Assembly (NCBI RefSeq): GCF_019602855.1
Contig: NZ_CP080766.1
Span: 2,108,001 to 2,172,000 of the forward strand
From: Cupriavidus pinatubonensis
Lineage (GTDB): Bacteria > Pseudomonadota > Gammaproteobacteria > Burkholderiales > Burkholderiaceae
Direction: 5' to 3'
DNA length: 64,000 bases
Position numbers and translations under genes: made by a program. The notes beneath the pieces were generated by a model. The model worked only from the letters and a program-made list of their open reading frames with translations, was not told where the DNA came from and did no database searches. The stretch's first letter is position 1. Each line of letters opens with the position of its first letter. Below, piece by piece: positions 47,569 to 55,919 of the stretch.

Positions 47569-47970
47569 TCAGCCTTGGTTGGCGCCGGCCAGGACGGCCA
47601 GGCATTCGAGTTGCAGAAGCATGCCGTGCTGCAGGTCATGCACGACGATGTGCCGCGCGGGGCGGTCTTCAGGGTTCGGGAAGCACTGCAGCCATTCGGT
47701 GTTGATGGCGTCGCGCACGCTGTTGTCCTTCACGTAGATGGCCAGCTTGACCACGTCCGACACGCTGCCGCCGCCCGCTGCAAGCACGCTCGCGAGATTG
47801 CGGAACGCGTGCGAGGCCTGCGCGTTGGCACCGGACGGCAGTTCGCCGGTGGCTGCGTCTTTGCCCGAGATGGCGGAGGTGCAGATGACATTGCCCACGC
47901 GCGCGCCGGTGGGAATGGGGGCGTTGTGCGCAAGGCCGGGCACGTCGATCGAACGGAGAGGTCTGGTCAT
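47569..47970 (-). CDS. RidA/YjgF-family deaminase-like protein
   Basis: 133 residues of the RidA fold: GNVICTSAISGKDAATGEL, QASHAFRNLASVLAAGGGSVSDVVKLAIYVKD and RPARHIVVHDLQHGMLLQLECLAVL. The arginine of PARH corresponds to the catalytic arginine of RidA. Family roles include hydrolysing 2-iminoacids and, in some catabolic clusters, deaminating 2-aminomuconate. Its presence could mean a nitrogen-containing aromatic substrate or clean-up of reactive enamines. The start at 47970 (MTRPLRSIDVPG) is preferred over an 11-residue extension. Confidence 0.88.
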   Translation of the reverse strand: MTRPLRSIDVPGLAHNAPIPTGARVGNVICTSAISGKDAATGELPSGANAQASHAFRNLASVLAAGGGSVSDVVKLAIYVKDNSVRDAINTEWLQCFPNPEDRPARHIVVHDLQHGMLLQLECLAVLAGANQG

Positions 47971-48005
47971 GGGATGCCTGAGGTAACGGGTTCCGGGATG
48001 CAAGG

Positions 48006-48728
48006 TCAGGAAGCAGCGGCATGGCCGCCGTCGAAGAAATGGGTCGGCACGGTCGCCAGAAATTCCGCGAAGCCCGTGGTGCCCGCTGGCACATGCAGCG
48101 TCATGGCCGCCGCCGCCTGCTGTTCGTCGCCGGCGCGGATGGCGTCGGCAATGCGCTGGTGTTCTTCCAGCGACTTCGCAACCTGCTGGCCGGTGGCAAA
48201 GTCGCGCATGCGGTAACGCTGCAGGCAGCGCCGCGCCGCGCGGATATGCCCGGCGAGGATTTCATTGCGGCAGCCCTGGTAGATGGCTTCGTGGAACGCC
48301 GCGTTCGCGGCGGCATAGCCCGCGGCGCCCGGCGTCGCCGCAACGCGGCGTCCCAGCGACAGGCCCGCATCGAGCGCGGCGTGCAGCGCTTCGTCGCCGC
48401 GGCGTGCCGCCAGCCGCGCGGCCAGCGATTCCAGTTCCCCCACGTATTCGAGCATCGCCCGCACCTTGCTCACCGACAGACGCGCGACCGCAGCGCCCTG
48501 CCGCGGCGCGATGCTGACCAGTTCGTGCGCGGCCAGTTGCTGCAAGGCTTCCCGCACCGGTGTGCGCGATACGCCAAATCGCAGGGCCAGTTCGCGCTCG
48601 TCGAGCGGCGCGCCGGGGCACAGCAGGCCGGCCTCGATTTCGGCCTCCAGCGTGGCGCGGATGTCCTCGGCCCGGCTGTGGCGCCCGGCGAAGCGTGGTG
48701 GATTCAAAGTGTGGTCGGTCGGTTGCAT
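48006..48728 (-). CDS. GntR-family regulator, FCD subfamily (paralogue of the 39-kb regulator)
   Basis: 240 residues. Winged HTH (about 20-85) with APLDERELALRFGVSRTPVREALQQLA, then an FCD domain with AAFHEAIYQGCRNEIL, EEHQRIADAI and an H-containing final helix. It shares extended identity with the GntR protein at 39054, especially GxPLDER.LA.RFGVSRTPVREALQQL, so operator specificity should be similar. It diverges from the acyl-CoA synthetase operon across a 417-bp region with two ACTGGTATGC boxes. An in-frame TTG at 48746 is an alternative start. It is likely the regulator of both flanking blocks. Confidence 0.9.
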   Translation of the reverse strand: MQPTDHTLNPPRFAGRHSRAEDIRATLEAEIEAGLLCPGAPLDERELALRFGVSRTPVREALQQLAAHELVSIAPRQGAAVARLSVSKVRAMLEYVGELESLAARLAARRGDEALHAALDAGLSLGRRVAATPGAAGYAAANAAFHEAIYQGCRNEILAGHIRAARRCLQRYRMRDFATGQQVAKSLEEHQRIADAIRAGDEQQAAAAMTLHVPAGTTGFAEFLATVPTHFFDGGHAAAS

Positions 48729-48783
48729 ACGGTTCGACGCGGTCAAGCGTCTCTTTGTTGATGGAAAATATACAACAAAAAAA

Positions 48784-48794
48784 TACTGGTATGC
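48784..48794 (-). promoter_or_regulatory. Candidate GntR box near its own gene
   Basis: TACTGGTATGC, 56 bp upstream of the GntR ATG at 48728, preceded by an A-run. Identical over 11 bases to 49085-49095, suggesting autoregulation. Confidence 0.5.
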
Positions 48795-48885
48795 AAAGAA
48801 GGCGGAAAAGGATCGCGCTGGGCCGGCTCGCGATTTCTGCGCATTCGTCTTCTATGCTGAGAGAAAAGGAAGCCCGGTTTGGCGA

Positions 48886-48905
48886 GGGAAATTTCCCGGA
48901 ATTCC
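48886..48905. promoter_or_regulatory. Two adjacent perfect palindromes
   Basis: GGGAAATTTCCC (48886-48897) is followed without a gap by GGAATTCC (48898-48905). Both are perfectly self-complementary and sit in the middle of the divergent control region. A GGGGATTTCC half-copy follows at about 48916. Possible binding site for an additional factor. Confidence 0.45.
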
Positions 48906-49083
48906 TTTATTGGCGGGGATTTCCGGCTTTCAGTGGTTCGCGCCGCGAAGTGCGAGGAAAGCCTCAGCGCAGTGATCTTTTGGCCGCACGCGTGGCAACC
49001 AGTCCAGCGAATAGCGCTGTCCGGCTAGGGGAAACTCCCTACCAATTTCAAGAAAATTCGTTTTCTGGTGTATTGAAACTGCA

Positions 49084-49098
49084 TTACTGGTATGCCAG
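49084..49098 (+). promoter_or_regulatory. Candidate GntR operator before the acyl-CoA synthetase gene
   Basis: TTACTGGTATGCCAG, in which CTGGTATGCCAG is a near-perfect dyad (5 of 6 pairs), 48 bp before the ATG at 49146. It overlaps a spurious upstream ATG. It is the best-formed copy of the box found at four promoters. Confidence 0.55.
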
Positions 49099-49145
49099 AA
49101 TTCGTCCAACACGAGACAAACGCCCTTTCCTGGAAGAGACCACCC

Positions 49146-51317
49146 ATGAAGACCTCTGACATTTCCGGCACGCAGGCCGGACAGCCCGAACCGGCGGCAG
49201 AACCCGCAGTGGCTGACGTGACCTGCGTCCTCCGCCCGGCTTCCGTGGCCATCGTCGGCGCTTCGGCGGACCCGCGCTCGTTTGGCGGCTTCGTGCTGGC
49301 GAACCTGGAGCGCTTCGGCTACGCCGGCGCTATTCATCTGGTCAGTCGCAGCAGCACCGAAATCAATGGCCGCGCCTGCGTGAAGTCGGTCGATGAAGTG
49401 CCGGCCGGCATCGACCTGGCCGTGCTGGCGATTCCTGAGGCGGGCGTGCTGGACGCCGTGCGCAGTCTGGCCGCGAAGGGCACCCGTGCGGCGGTCCTGT
49501 TTGCGTCCGGCTATGCAGAAACCGGTGAGGCGGGCCGCGAACGGCAGGACCAGCTCGCTGCCGCCGCGCGCGACGCCGGCATGCTGCTGCTCGGACCGAA
49601 CTGCATGGGCTTCACGAACTTCGAGGGCAACGTGCCCGTGACCTTCGAGGCGGTGCAGCCCTATCCGTGCAGCGGCCGGCCCGGTATCGGCGTGGTGGCG
49701 CAGAGCGGTGCGATGGCTGCCAATATGCGCGATGCCTTCGTCGGCCGCGGCCTGCCGCTGACCGCGGTCGTCTCCACAGGAAATGAGGCATCGCTGGGCG
49801 CGGAGGATTTCGTTGCGCACTACATTGACGACCCGCAGACCCGCGTGCTGGCCGTGTACGCCGAACAGGTGCGCCGCCCGCGCACGTTCCTGGCGCTGGC
49901 GCGCAAGGCGCGCGAGGCCGGCAAACCGATCGTGATGCTGATGCCTGGCCGCAGCGAGCGCGCCCGCGAAGCGGCCCAGTCCCACACCGGCGCACTGGCT
50001 GGCGACCACGCCACAGCTTGTGTGGCGCTGGCACGCGAGGCCGTGGTACTGGTCGATACCCCTGACGAGCTTGTCGACGCTGCAGCCATCCTGCTGCGTT
50101 TCCCGGTGCCGCCTGCTGGCGGCCCGGCTTTTATGACCGGGTCCGGCGCGATGAAGAACGTCGCGCTGGACTTCTGCGACGGGCTGGGGTTGGAGCTGCC
50201 GCCACTCGGTGCGCAGACAACGGCAAGCCTCAAGGCGATGCTGCCGGACTATGCCGTCGCCGAGAACCCGCTCGACTACACCACCATCGGTGTACGGCAG
50301 CCCGGTCTGGTCGGCGAGGTCCTGCTGACCATGCTGTCCGATCCGGCCGTGGGCAGCATCGTTCTCAGCATTCCGGCGGGCCCCGAAGTGGCCCAGCGCG
50401 ACAAGGCCGAGCACATCGTTCCGGCGCTCGCCCGAGCCGGCAAGCCGGCCGTGCTGGTCGTGACCGGCGACAGCGGCCCGATCGAGCCGTTCTTTGTCGA
50501 TGCGATCCGCGCCAGCGGCGTACCGTTCTTTCGCTCGCCGGACCGTGCCCTGCGCGCGCTTGCAAGAGTCTCCGCATATGGCGAGGCGCTTCAGCGCGCC
50601 GGCCGAGCGACCCAATCCATTCCGGCGGCGGTGCCGCTACCCGGCACCGTTCCGCCTTCGGGGGTGTTCGCGGAATACCAGGGCAAGGCATGGCTGGCTG
50701 CTGCGGGACTGACTGTGCCCGAAGGCGCGCTGGCGACGAGCGCCGATGATGCGACCGCGATCGCCGCGCGCATCGGCTACCCCGTCGTCATCAAGGCGCA
50801 GGCGAGCGAACTGCCGCACAAGAGCGATGTTGGCGGCGTGATCGTCGGCCTGGCCGATGAAGCGGCGCTGCGTGCGGGCTGGGATCGCCTGCAGCAGAAC
50901 ATCGCCACGCATCGTCCGGGCCTGACGCTGGATGGTGTGCTGGTCGAGGCCATGGGACCGCGCGGGCTGGAGCTGGTAGTCGGCGCGAGGCGTGACGCCG
51001 GCTGGGGACCGGTCGTGCTCGTGGGCCTCGGCGGCGTGTGGATCGAGGCGCTCAAGGATGTGCGGCTGATCCCGGCGGATCTTGCCGAAGCCGATGTCGT
51101 GCAGGAGCTGGGCCGGCTGAAAGCCGCGTCGCTGCTGCGCGGCATCCGCGGTGCGGCAGCGGTCGACGTGGCGGCGATCGCGCGGGCCGTGACGCTGATC
51201 GGCGCGCAGATGCGGGCCAATCCCGCGATCACCGAGATCGACGTCAATCCGCTCGTGGCCTATCCCGACCGCGTGCTCGCGCTCGACGCGTTGGTCGTCT
51301 GCGCCCAGGAAGTCTGA
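49146..51317 (+). CDS. NDP-forming acyl-CoA synthetase (acetyl-CoA synthetase ADP-forming family)
   Basis: 723 residues in one chain. CoA-binding domain (about 30-130: VAIVGASADPRSFGGFVLANL), two succinyl-CoA-ligase-like flavodoxin domains (about 160-470) with the phospho-histidine segment QSHTGALAGD, and a C-terminal ATP-grasp domain (about 500-720: YPVVIKAQASELPHKSDVGGVIVGL; EIDVNPL). It activates a carboxylic acid to its CoA thioester. As first gene of the plus-strand block it would start CoA-dependent breakdown. The ATG at 49146 follows GGAAGAG; the longer frame begins inside the operator. Confidence 0.9.
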   Translation: MKTSDISGTQAGQPEPAAEPAVADVTCVLRPASVAIVGASADPRSFGGFVLANLERFGYAGAIHLVSRSSTEINGRACVKSVDEVPAGIDLAVLAIPEAGVLDAVRSLAAKGTRAAVLFASGYAETGEAGRERQDQLAAAARDAGMLLLGPNCMGFTNFEGNVPVTFEAVQPYPCSGRPGIGVVAQSGAMAANMRDAFVGRGLPLTAVVSTGNEASLGAEDFVAHYIDDPQTRVLAVYAEQVRRPRTFLALARKAREAGKPIVMLMPGRSERAREAAQSHTGALAGDHATACVALAREAVVLVDTPDELVDAAAILLRFPVPPAGGPAFMTGSGAMKNVALDFCDGLGLELPPLGAQTTASLKAMLPDYAVAENPLDYTTIGVRQPGLVGEVLLTMLSDPAVGSIVLSIPAGPEVAQRDKAEHIVPALARAGKPAVLVVTGDSGPIEPFFVDAIRASGVPFFRSPDRALRALARVSAYGEALQRAGRATQSIPAAVPLPGTVPPSGVFAEYQGKAWLAAAGLTVPEGALATSADDATAIAARIGYPVVIKAQASELPHKSDVGGVIVGLADEAALRAGWDRLQQNIATHRPGLTLDGVLVEAMGPRGLELVVGARRDAGWGPVVLVGLGGVWIEALKDVRLIPADLAEADVVQELGRLKAASLLRGIRGAAAVDVAAIARAVTLIGAQMRANPAITEIDVNPLVAYPDRVLALDALVVCAQEV

Positions 51318-51345
51318 AACCCGGCCTGAACCCACGGCATATATC

Positions 51346-52533
51346 ATGAAGCTGACTTTTTCCCCCGCCGACGAGGCGTTCCGCCAGGAGGTGCGTGCGT
51401 TCGTCAAGGCGAACCTGCCCGCCGATATCCGGCGCAAGGTCGAACTGGGCCTGCGCCTGGAGCACGCCGACTACGTGACGTGGTTCCGCATTCTCGAAGC
51501 GCGCGGCTGGCTCACGCCGGGCTGGCCCGTCGAGCACGGCGGACCGGGCTGGAACCACGTGCAGCGCTATATCTTCGACGAAGAAACCATGCTCGGCGGC
51601 GCGCCGCGCATCATCGCCAGCGGCATCCAGATGCTGGGCCCGGTGCTGATCGCATTCGGCACGCCCGAGCAGAAGGCGAAGTACCTGCCCGATATCCGCC
51701 AGAGCAATACGTGGTGGGCGCAGGGCTTCTCCGAACCCGGTGCGGGTTCCGATCTGGCGGCGGTGCGGACCACCGCGGTGCTGGACCCGGACGGCAAGCA
51801 CTTCGTCGTTAACGGCCACAAGGTGTGGACTTCGTATGCGCACTGGTGCTCGATGATGTTCGCGCTGGTGCGTACGGACCCGAACGCGGCCAAGCCGCAG
51901 GAGGGCATCTCGTTCCTGCTGATCGACATGAACACGCCGGGCGTGCAGGTGCGGCCCATCCGCATGCTCGAAGGCGGCACCGACCTGAACGAATGCTATC
52001 TCGACAATGTGCGCGTGCCGGTGGAGAACCTCGTCGGCGAACTGCACAAGGGCTGGTCCTATGGCAAGTACCTGCTTGGCCATGAGCGCACCGGCATCGC
52101 GGGTATCGGCTCATGCAAGCAGCAATTGCAGCGGGCCCGCGAACTGGCCGCCAGCCAGGGGCTGGACGGCGATCCGGTGCTGCAGTCACGGCTTGCGCAA
52201 TTCGAAATCGAACTGCTGGCGCTCGAGTTCACCGCACTGCGCCTGCTCAGCGCCAACCAGCAGAGCCGCGTCCCGGCGGTGGAAGCGTCGATGCTGAAGG
52301 TGCGCGGCACCGAACTGCGCCAGGCCATCTATGAGCTGCTGGTGGAAATCGCGGGCCCTCAGGCGGTGCCGTTCGAAGAAGCGGCGCTGCGCGGCGAACT
52401 GGACGAACCTGCCAGCCCGCCCGAACTGTCGGCGCTCGCCGCGAACTACCTCGACGCGCGCAAGCTGTCGATCTACGGCGGCGTCAATGAAGTGCAGCGC
52501 AACCTGATCAGCAAGGCCTTCCTCGCCGCCTGA
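51346..52533 (+). CDS. Acyl-CoA dehydrogenase, subunit-type 1
   Basis: 395 residues with the three ACAD domains: FSPADEAFRQEVRAFVKANLP, WAQGFSEPGAGSDLAAVRTTA (flavin and substrate strand), and a C-terminal helical bundle ending YGGVNEVQRNLISKAF. The last motif has glycine where many ACADs have the catalytic glutamate (YEG), so the base must lie elsewhere, as in FadE26/FadE-type enzymes of steroid degradation. The gene for a second ACAD follows 15 bp downstream. Together they may form a heteromeric enzyme acting on a branched or cyclic acyl-CoA. Confidence 0.9.
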   Translation: MKLTFSPADEAFRQEVRAFVKANLPADIRRKVELGLRLEHADYVTWFRILEARGWLTPGWPVEHGGPGWNHVQRYIFDEETMLGGAPRIIASGIQMLGPVLIAFGTPEQKAKYLPDIRQSNTWWAQGFSEPGAGSDLAAVRTTAVLDPDGKHFVVNGHKVWTSYAHWCSMMFALVRTDPNAAKPQEGISFLLIDMNTPGVQVRPIRMLEGGTDLNECYLDNVRVPVENLVGELHKGWSYGKYLLGHERTGIAGIGSCKQQLQRARELAASQGLDGDPVLQSRLAQFEIELLALEFTALRLLSANQQSRVPAVEASMLKVRGTELRQAIYELLVEIAGPQAVPFEEAALRGELDEPASPPELSALAANYLDARKLSIYGGVNEVQRNLISKAFLAA

Positions 52534-52548
52534 CAACGTACCGAGACC

Positions 52549-53676
52549 ATGGACTTTTCCCTTAACGACGAACATATCGCGCTGCGCGACGCGGTGCGCC
52601 GCTTCTGCGACGGCGAATACCCGGCGCATCGGCGCGGCGATGCCGAGACCGAAGGCGAGGCCGCCGCTCGCTGGACCGCAATGGCCGACCTGGGCCTGCT
52701 AGGCCTGCCGCTTTCGGCAAATGTCGGCGGCAGCGAGCAGGGCCCGACAGAAATGATGCTTGTGGCCCAGGAACTGGGCCGGGCGCTCGGCGGCGGTGCG
52801 TGGCTGTCAAGCGTGGTGCTCGCCGGACAACTGCTCGACCAGGCGGGCACGCCCGCGCAACGGCAGCAATGGCTGCGGGCACTGGCAGCGGGGCAAACGC
52901 GTCTGGCTCTGGCCATCAACGAGGCCGATGCCCGCTATGACCTGTCTCGCGTCAGCACGCAGGCGCGCCGCGACAGCGAGGGCTGGGTCATCGACGGAAC
53001 CAAGACGCTGGTGCTCGATGGCGCGCAAGCCGATGCCTTCCTCGTGGCGGCACGCACCGCCGGCGATGTCGCGGATGAACAGGGCGTGACGCTGTTTCTC
53101 GTTCCGGCCGATGCGCCCGGACTGTCTGTGCGCGAGTTCGGCACGCTCGATGGCCGCAGCGCGGCGCACCTCACGTTGCGCGAAGTCAGGGCGGACGAAA
53201 ACGGGGTAGTCGGTCAGCCCGCCGCCGCGCTGCCCGCCATCGTCGCCGCCACCGACCGGGCCAACGCCGCACTGTGCGCGGAAGCCGTCGGCGCGCTGGA
53301 GGCACTGCTCGACCTGACCGCCGAGCAACTGAAGACGCGCAAGCAGTTTGGCACGCCGCTGGCAAAGTTTCAGGTGTTGCAGCACCGCGTGGCGGACATG
53401 CTGATCGCGCTCGAACAATGCAAGTCGATGGCCTGCGTGGCCGCCATGGCGGTGGCCGACGGCGACCCGGTGCAGCGTCGCCGGCTGGTGTCGGCGGCCA
53501 AGGTGATGGTCGGGCAGGCGGGCCGGCAGGTCGGCCAGTGGGCCATCCAGATGCATGGCGCGATGGGCATGACCGACGAATGCCGCGTTGGCCATTACGC
53601 CAAGCGCCTCATGGTCATCAACCAGCTGTTCGGCGACGCCGGGCATCACCTGGCTTGTTTTGCCCGGCAGGCCTGA
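52549..53676 (+). CDS. Acyl-CoA dehydrogenase, subunit-type 2
   Basis: 375 residues. ACAD fold: DFSLNDEHIALRDAVRRFCDGEYP, WTAMADLGLLGLPL, RKQFGTPLAKFQVLQHRVADMLIALEQ and IQMHGAMGMTDECRVGHYAKRLMVINQLFG. The flavin-contact strand (LALAINEADARYDLSRVSTQAR) is degenerate compared with its partner. Such diverged chains usually pair with a full ACAD in alpha2beta2 enzymes; the adjacency supports this but it is an inference. The substrate is unknown. Confidence 0.88.
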   Translation: MDFSLNDEHIALRDAVRRFCDGEYPAHRRGDAETEGEAAARWTAMADLGLLGLPLSANVGGSEQGPTEMMLVAQELGRALGGGAWLSSVVLAGQLLDQAGTPAQRQQWLRALAAGQTRLALAINEADARYDLSRVSTQARRDSEGWVIDGTKTLVLDGAQADAFLVAARTAGDVADEQGVTLFLVPADAPGLSVREFGTLDGRSAAHLTLREVRADENGVVGQPAAALPAIVAATDRANAALCAEAVGALEALLDLTAEQLKTRKQFGTPLAKFQVLQHRVADMLIALEQCKSMACVAAMAVADGDPVQRRRLVSAAKVMVGQAGRQVGQWAIQMHGAMGMTDECRVGHYAKRLMVINQLFGDAGHHLACFARQA

Positions 53677-53722
53677 CCAGCGCCTGACCGGATCACACAA
53701 GAAATACACAGGAGACAAAGAC

Positions 53723-54709
53723 ATGGCCCTCATCCGTACCTTCAGATCCGCCTGCGGCGTGCTAGCGCTGGGGCTCGCGTTCGCTTGCGGCGCGCAGGCG
53801 CAGGAAAAGCAGCCGATCAAGTTCCTGGTCGGCTTCCCGCCCGGCGGCTCGACCGATACCGTCGCGCGCGTGCTCGCCGAGAAGCTGCAAGGCGAACTCG
53901 GGCAGACCGTGATCGTCGACAACCGCCCCGGCGCCGGTGGCCGCGTGGCGACCGGCATACTCAAGCACAGCGCTCCCGATGGACTGACCTACATGGTCGC
54001 GCCGAATGCGACCGCGATCTTCCCGACGCTGCTGTATCCGCCGGCCACGCTCAAGTACGACCTGCTGACCGACCTGACACCGGTCGCGGTGGTGATTTCG
54101 TATCCGCTGGCGCTGGTGGTCAGCACGCAGACAGGCGTCACAGACATGAAGGGCTTTGTCGAGTGGGTGAAGGCGCATCCCGGCAAGGCCATGTTCGGAA
54201 CCGCCGGCCTGGGCGGGCAGACGCACTTCACCGGCCTGCAGTTCGGCAAGGCGATCGGCGTGTCGATGAATGTCGTGCCCTACAAGGGCAACGGCCCGCT
54301 CATCACCGATCTGCTGGGCGGGCAGCTTGCTGCCGCCGTGATGACCGCCGGCGATATCCTGCCTCACGCCAAGAGCGGCAAGGTTCGAATTCTCGCCGTA
54401 TTCGGCGCGGCGCGCTCGCCGCTGCTGCCGGGCGTGCCGACCGCGACCGAGCAGGGCGTGGCCGTCGACAGCGGCGAAGCCTGGGCCGGCATCTGGGCAC
54501 CTGCACGGACGCCGAAGGCAGAGCTTGATCGCATGCAGGCGGCGCTGGGCAAGGTACTGGCCATGCCTGATGTGCGCACCACGCTGCAGCAGCGCGCCAC
54601 GCTTCATCCCGACTTCCGCCCCGCCGCTGAACTGGATCGCCTGCAGCGCAAGGAACTTGCCTACTGGGGCCCCGTCATCAAGGCCAGCGGCTTTACCCCT
54701 GACCAGTAA
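53723..54709 (+). CDS. Bug-family (tripartite tricarboxylate) periplasmic receptor
   Basis: 328 residues. Signal peptide of about 26 residues (LALGLAFACGAQAQ), then IKFLVGFPPGGSTDTVARVLAEKL, VIVDNRPGAGGRVATGILKHSAPDGLTYMV, FGTAGLGGQTHFTGLQFGK and VPYKGNGPLITDLLGGQ. GGAGACAAAG precedes the ATG at 53723. It resembles the Bug protein at 44285, especially the GLGG and PDGLTYM parts, suggesting that both bind related carboxylates. It sits inside the acyl-CoA operon without membrane transport partners. Confidence 0.92.
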   Translation: MALIRTFRSACGVLALGLAFACGAQAQEKQPIKFLVGFPPGGSTDTVARVLAEKLQGELGQTVIVDNRPGAGGRVATGILKHSAPDGLTYMVAPNATAIFPTLLYPPATLKYDLLTDLTPVAVVISYPLALVVSTQTGVTDMKGFVEWVKAHPGKAMFGTAGLGGQTHFTGLQFGKAIGVSMNVVPYKGNGPLITDLLGGQLAAAVMTAGDILPHAKSGKVRILAVFGAARSPLLPGVPTATEQGVAVDSGEAWAGIWAPARTPKAELDRMQAALGKVLAMPDVRTTLQQRATLHPDFRPAAELDRLQRKELAYWGPVIKASGFTPDQ

Positions 54710-54755
54710 TCCGGGCGCAACGCCAGCCATCTCCACCTAGTTCCTGCCTTTCATC

Positions 54756-55919
54756 ATGACCCTGAACGGATCCGCCTATATCGTGGGGGCCTACGAGCAT
54801 CCCACGCGCAAAGCCGATGACCTGTCGGTCGCGCGCCTGCATGCCGATGTGGCGCGCGGTGCGCTGGCCGACGCCGGCCTCACCGCCGCCGATGTCGACG
54901 GCTACTTCTGTGCCGGCGACGCGCCGGGCCTGGGGACGACCACGATCGTCGAATACCTGGGCCTGAAGCCGCGCCATGTGGATTCCACCGAATGCGGCGG
55001 CTCCGCGCCGATCCTGCACGTTGCGCATGCGGCCGAGGCCATTGCCGCGGGGCGCTGCAATGTCGCGCTGATCACGCTGGCCGGACGGCCGCGTGCGGCG
55101 GGCGCCGCGTTGGCGCTGCGGGCGCCGGACCCGGATGCGCCCGATGTGGCCTTCGAACTGCCATTCGGCCCGGCCACGCAGAACCTGTACGGCATGGTCG
55201 CGAAACGCCATATGTACGAGTTCGGCACCACCAGCGAACAGCTCGCATGGATCAAGGTGGCGGCGTCCCATCACGCCCAGCACAACCCGCACGCGATGCT
55301 GCGCAATGTGGTGACCGTCGAAGACGTCGTCAACTCGCCGATGGTGGCCGACCCGCTGCACCGGCTCGACTGCTGCGTGATGAGCGACGGTGGCGGCGCG
55401 CTGATCGTCGCGCGACCCGAGATCGCGCGGCAGCTCAAGCGCCCGCTCGTGAAAGTGCGCGGCACCGGCGAAGCGCCCAAGCATGCAATGGGCGGCAATA
55501 TCGACCTGACCTGGTCGGCCGCTGCATGGTCGGGCCCGGCTGCGTTCGCGGAAGCGGGCGTCACCCCAGCCGACATCAAATACGCGTCGTTGTACGACAG
55601 CTTCACGATCACCGTGCTGATGCAGCTGGAAGACCTGGGCTTCTGCAAGAAGGGCGAGGGCGGCAAGTTCGTCGCCGACGGCGGACTGATCTCCGGCGTG
55701 GGTCGCCTGCCGTTCAACACCGATGGCGGCGGCCTGTGCAACAACCATCCGGCCAACCGCGGCGGCGTCACCAAGGTGATCGAGGCCGTGCGCCAGCTGC
55801 GCGGCGAGGCGCATCCCGCGGTGCAGGTCAGCAATTGCGACCTGGCCCTTGCCAGCGGGATCGGCGGCGCGCTCGCGTCCCGCCATACCGCGGCCACGCT
55901 GATTCTTGAAAGGGAATGA
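54756..55919 (+). CDS. Thiolase-family acyltransferase/lipid-transfer-protein type
   Basis: 387 residues of the SCP-x/DitF-like thiolase group. The nucleophile is the cysteine of STECGGSAP. The downstream NNHPANRGG keeps the active-site histidine region. Such proteins, always paired with a DUF35 OB-fold protein, act as thiolases or retro-aldolases in steroid side-chain and aromatic side-chain breakdown. The DUF35 gene follows with a 4-bp overlap, so that complex is probable. It would release acetyl- or propionyl-CoA from the substrate. Confidence 0.9.
   Translation: MTLNGSAYIVGAYEHPTRKADDLSVARLHADVARGALADAGLTAADVDGYFCAGDAPGLGTTTIVEYLGLKPRHVDSTECGGSAPILHVAHAAEAIAAGRCNVALITLAGRPRAAGAALALRAPDPDAPDVAFELPFGPATQNLYGMVAKRHMYEFGTTSEQLAWIKVAASHHAQHNPHAMLRNVVTVEDVVNSPMVADPLHRLDCCVMSDGGGALIVARPEIARQLKRPLVKVRGTGEAPKHAMGGNIDLTWSAAAWSGPAAFAEAGVTPADIKYASLYDSFTITVLMQLEDLGFCKKGEGGKFVADGGLISGVGRLPFNTDGGGLCNNHPANRGGVTKVIEAVRQLRGEAHPAVQVSNCDLALASGIGGALASRHTAATLILERE

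Larger units (their letters stand above)
48729..49145. promoter_or_regulatory. Divergent control region between GntR and the acyl-CoA operon
   Basis: 417 bp without a credible gene and more A/T-rich than its surroundings. It holds ACTGGTATGC boxes near each flanking gene (48784-48794 and 49084-49098), a partial CTGGTGTAT copy near 49065, and adjacent palindromes at 48886-48905. Confidence 0.6.

Noticed and set aside
41034..47970. Complete protocatechuate 4,5-cleavage pathway
   Set aside because: Only hydratase-, dioxygenase- and aldolase-like members are present; no LigA, LigC dehydrogenase or LigI lactonase is seen, so the full known pathway is not claimed.
49092..49145. Upstream start for the acyl-CoA synthetase at 49092
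   Set aside because: That ATG is part of the CTGGTATGCCAG box, lacks a ribosome site and would add 18 residues not expected in the family.
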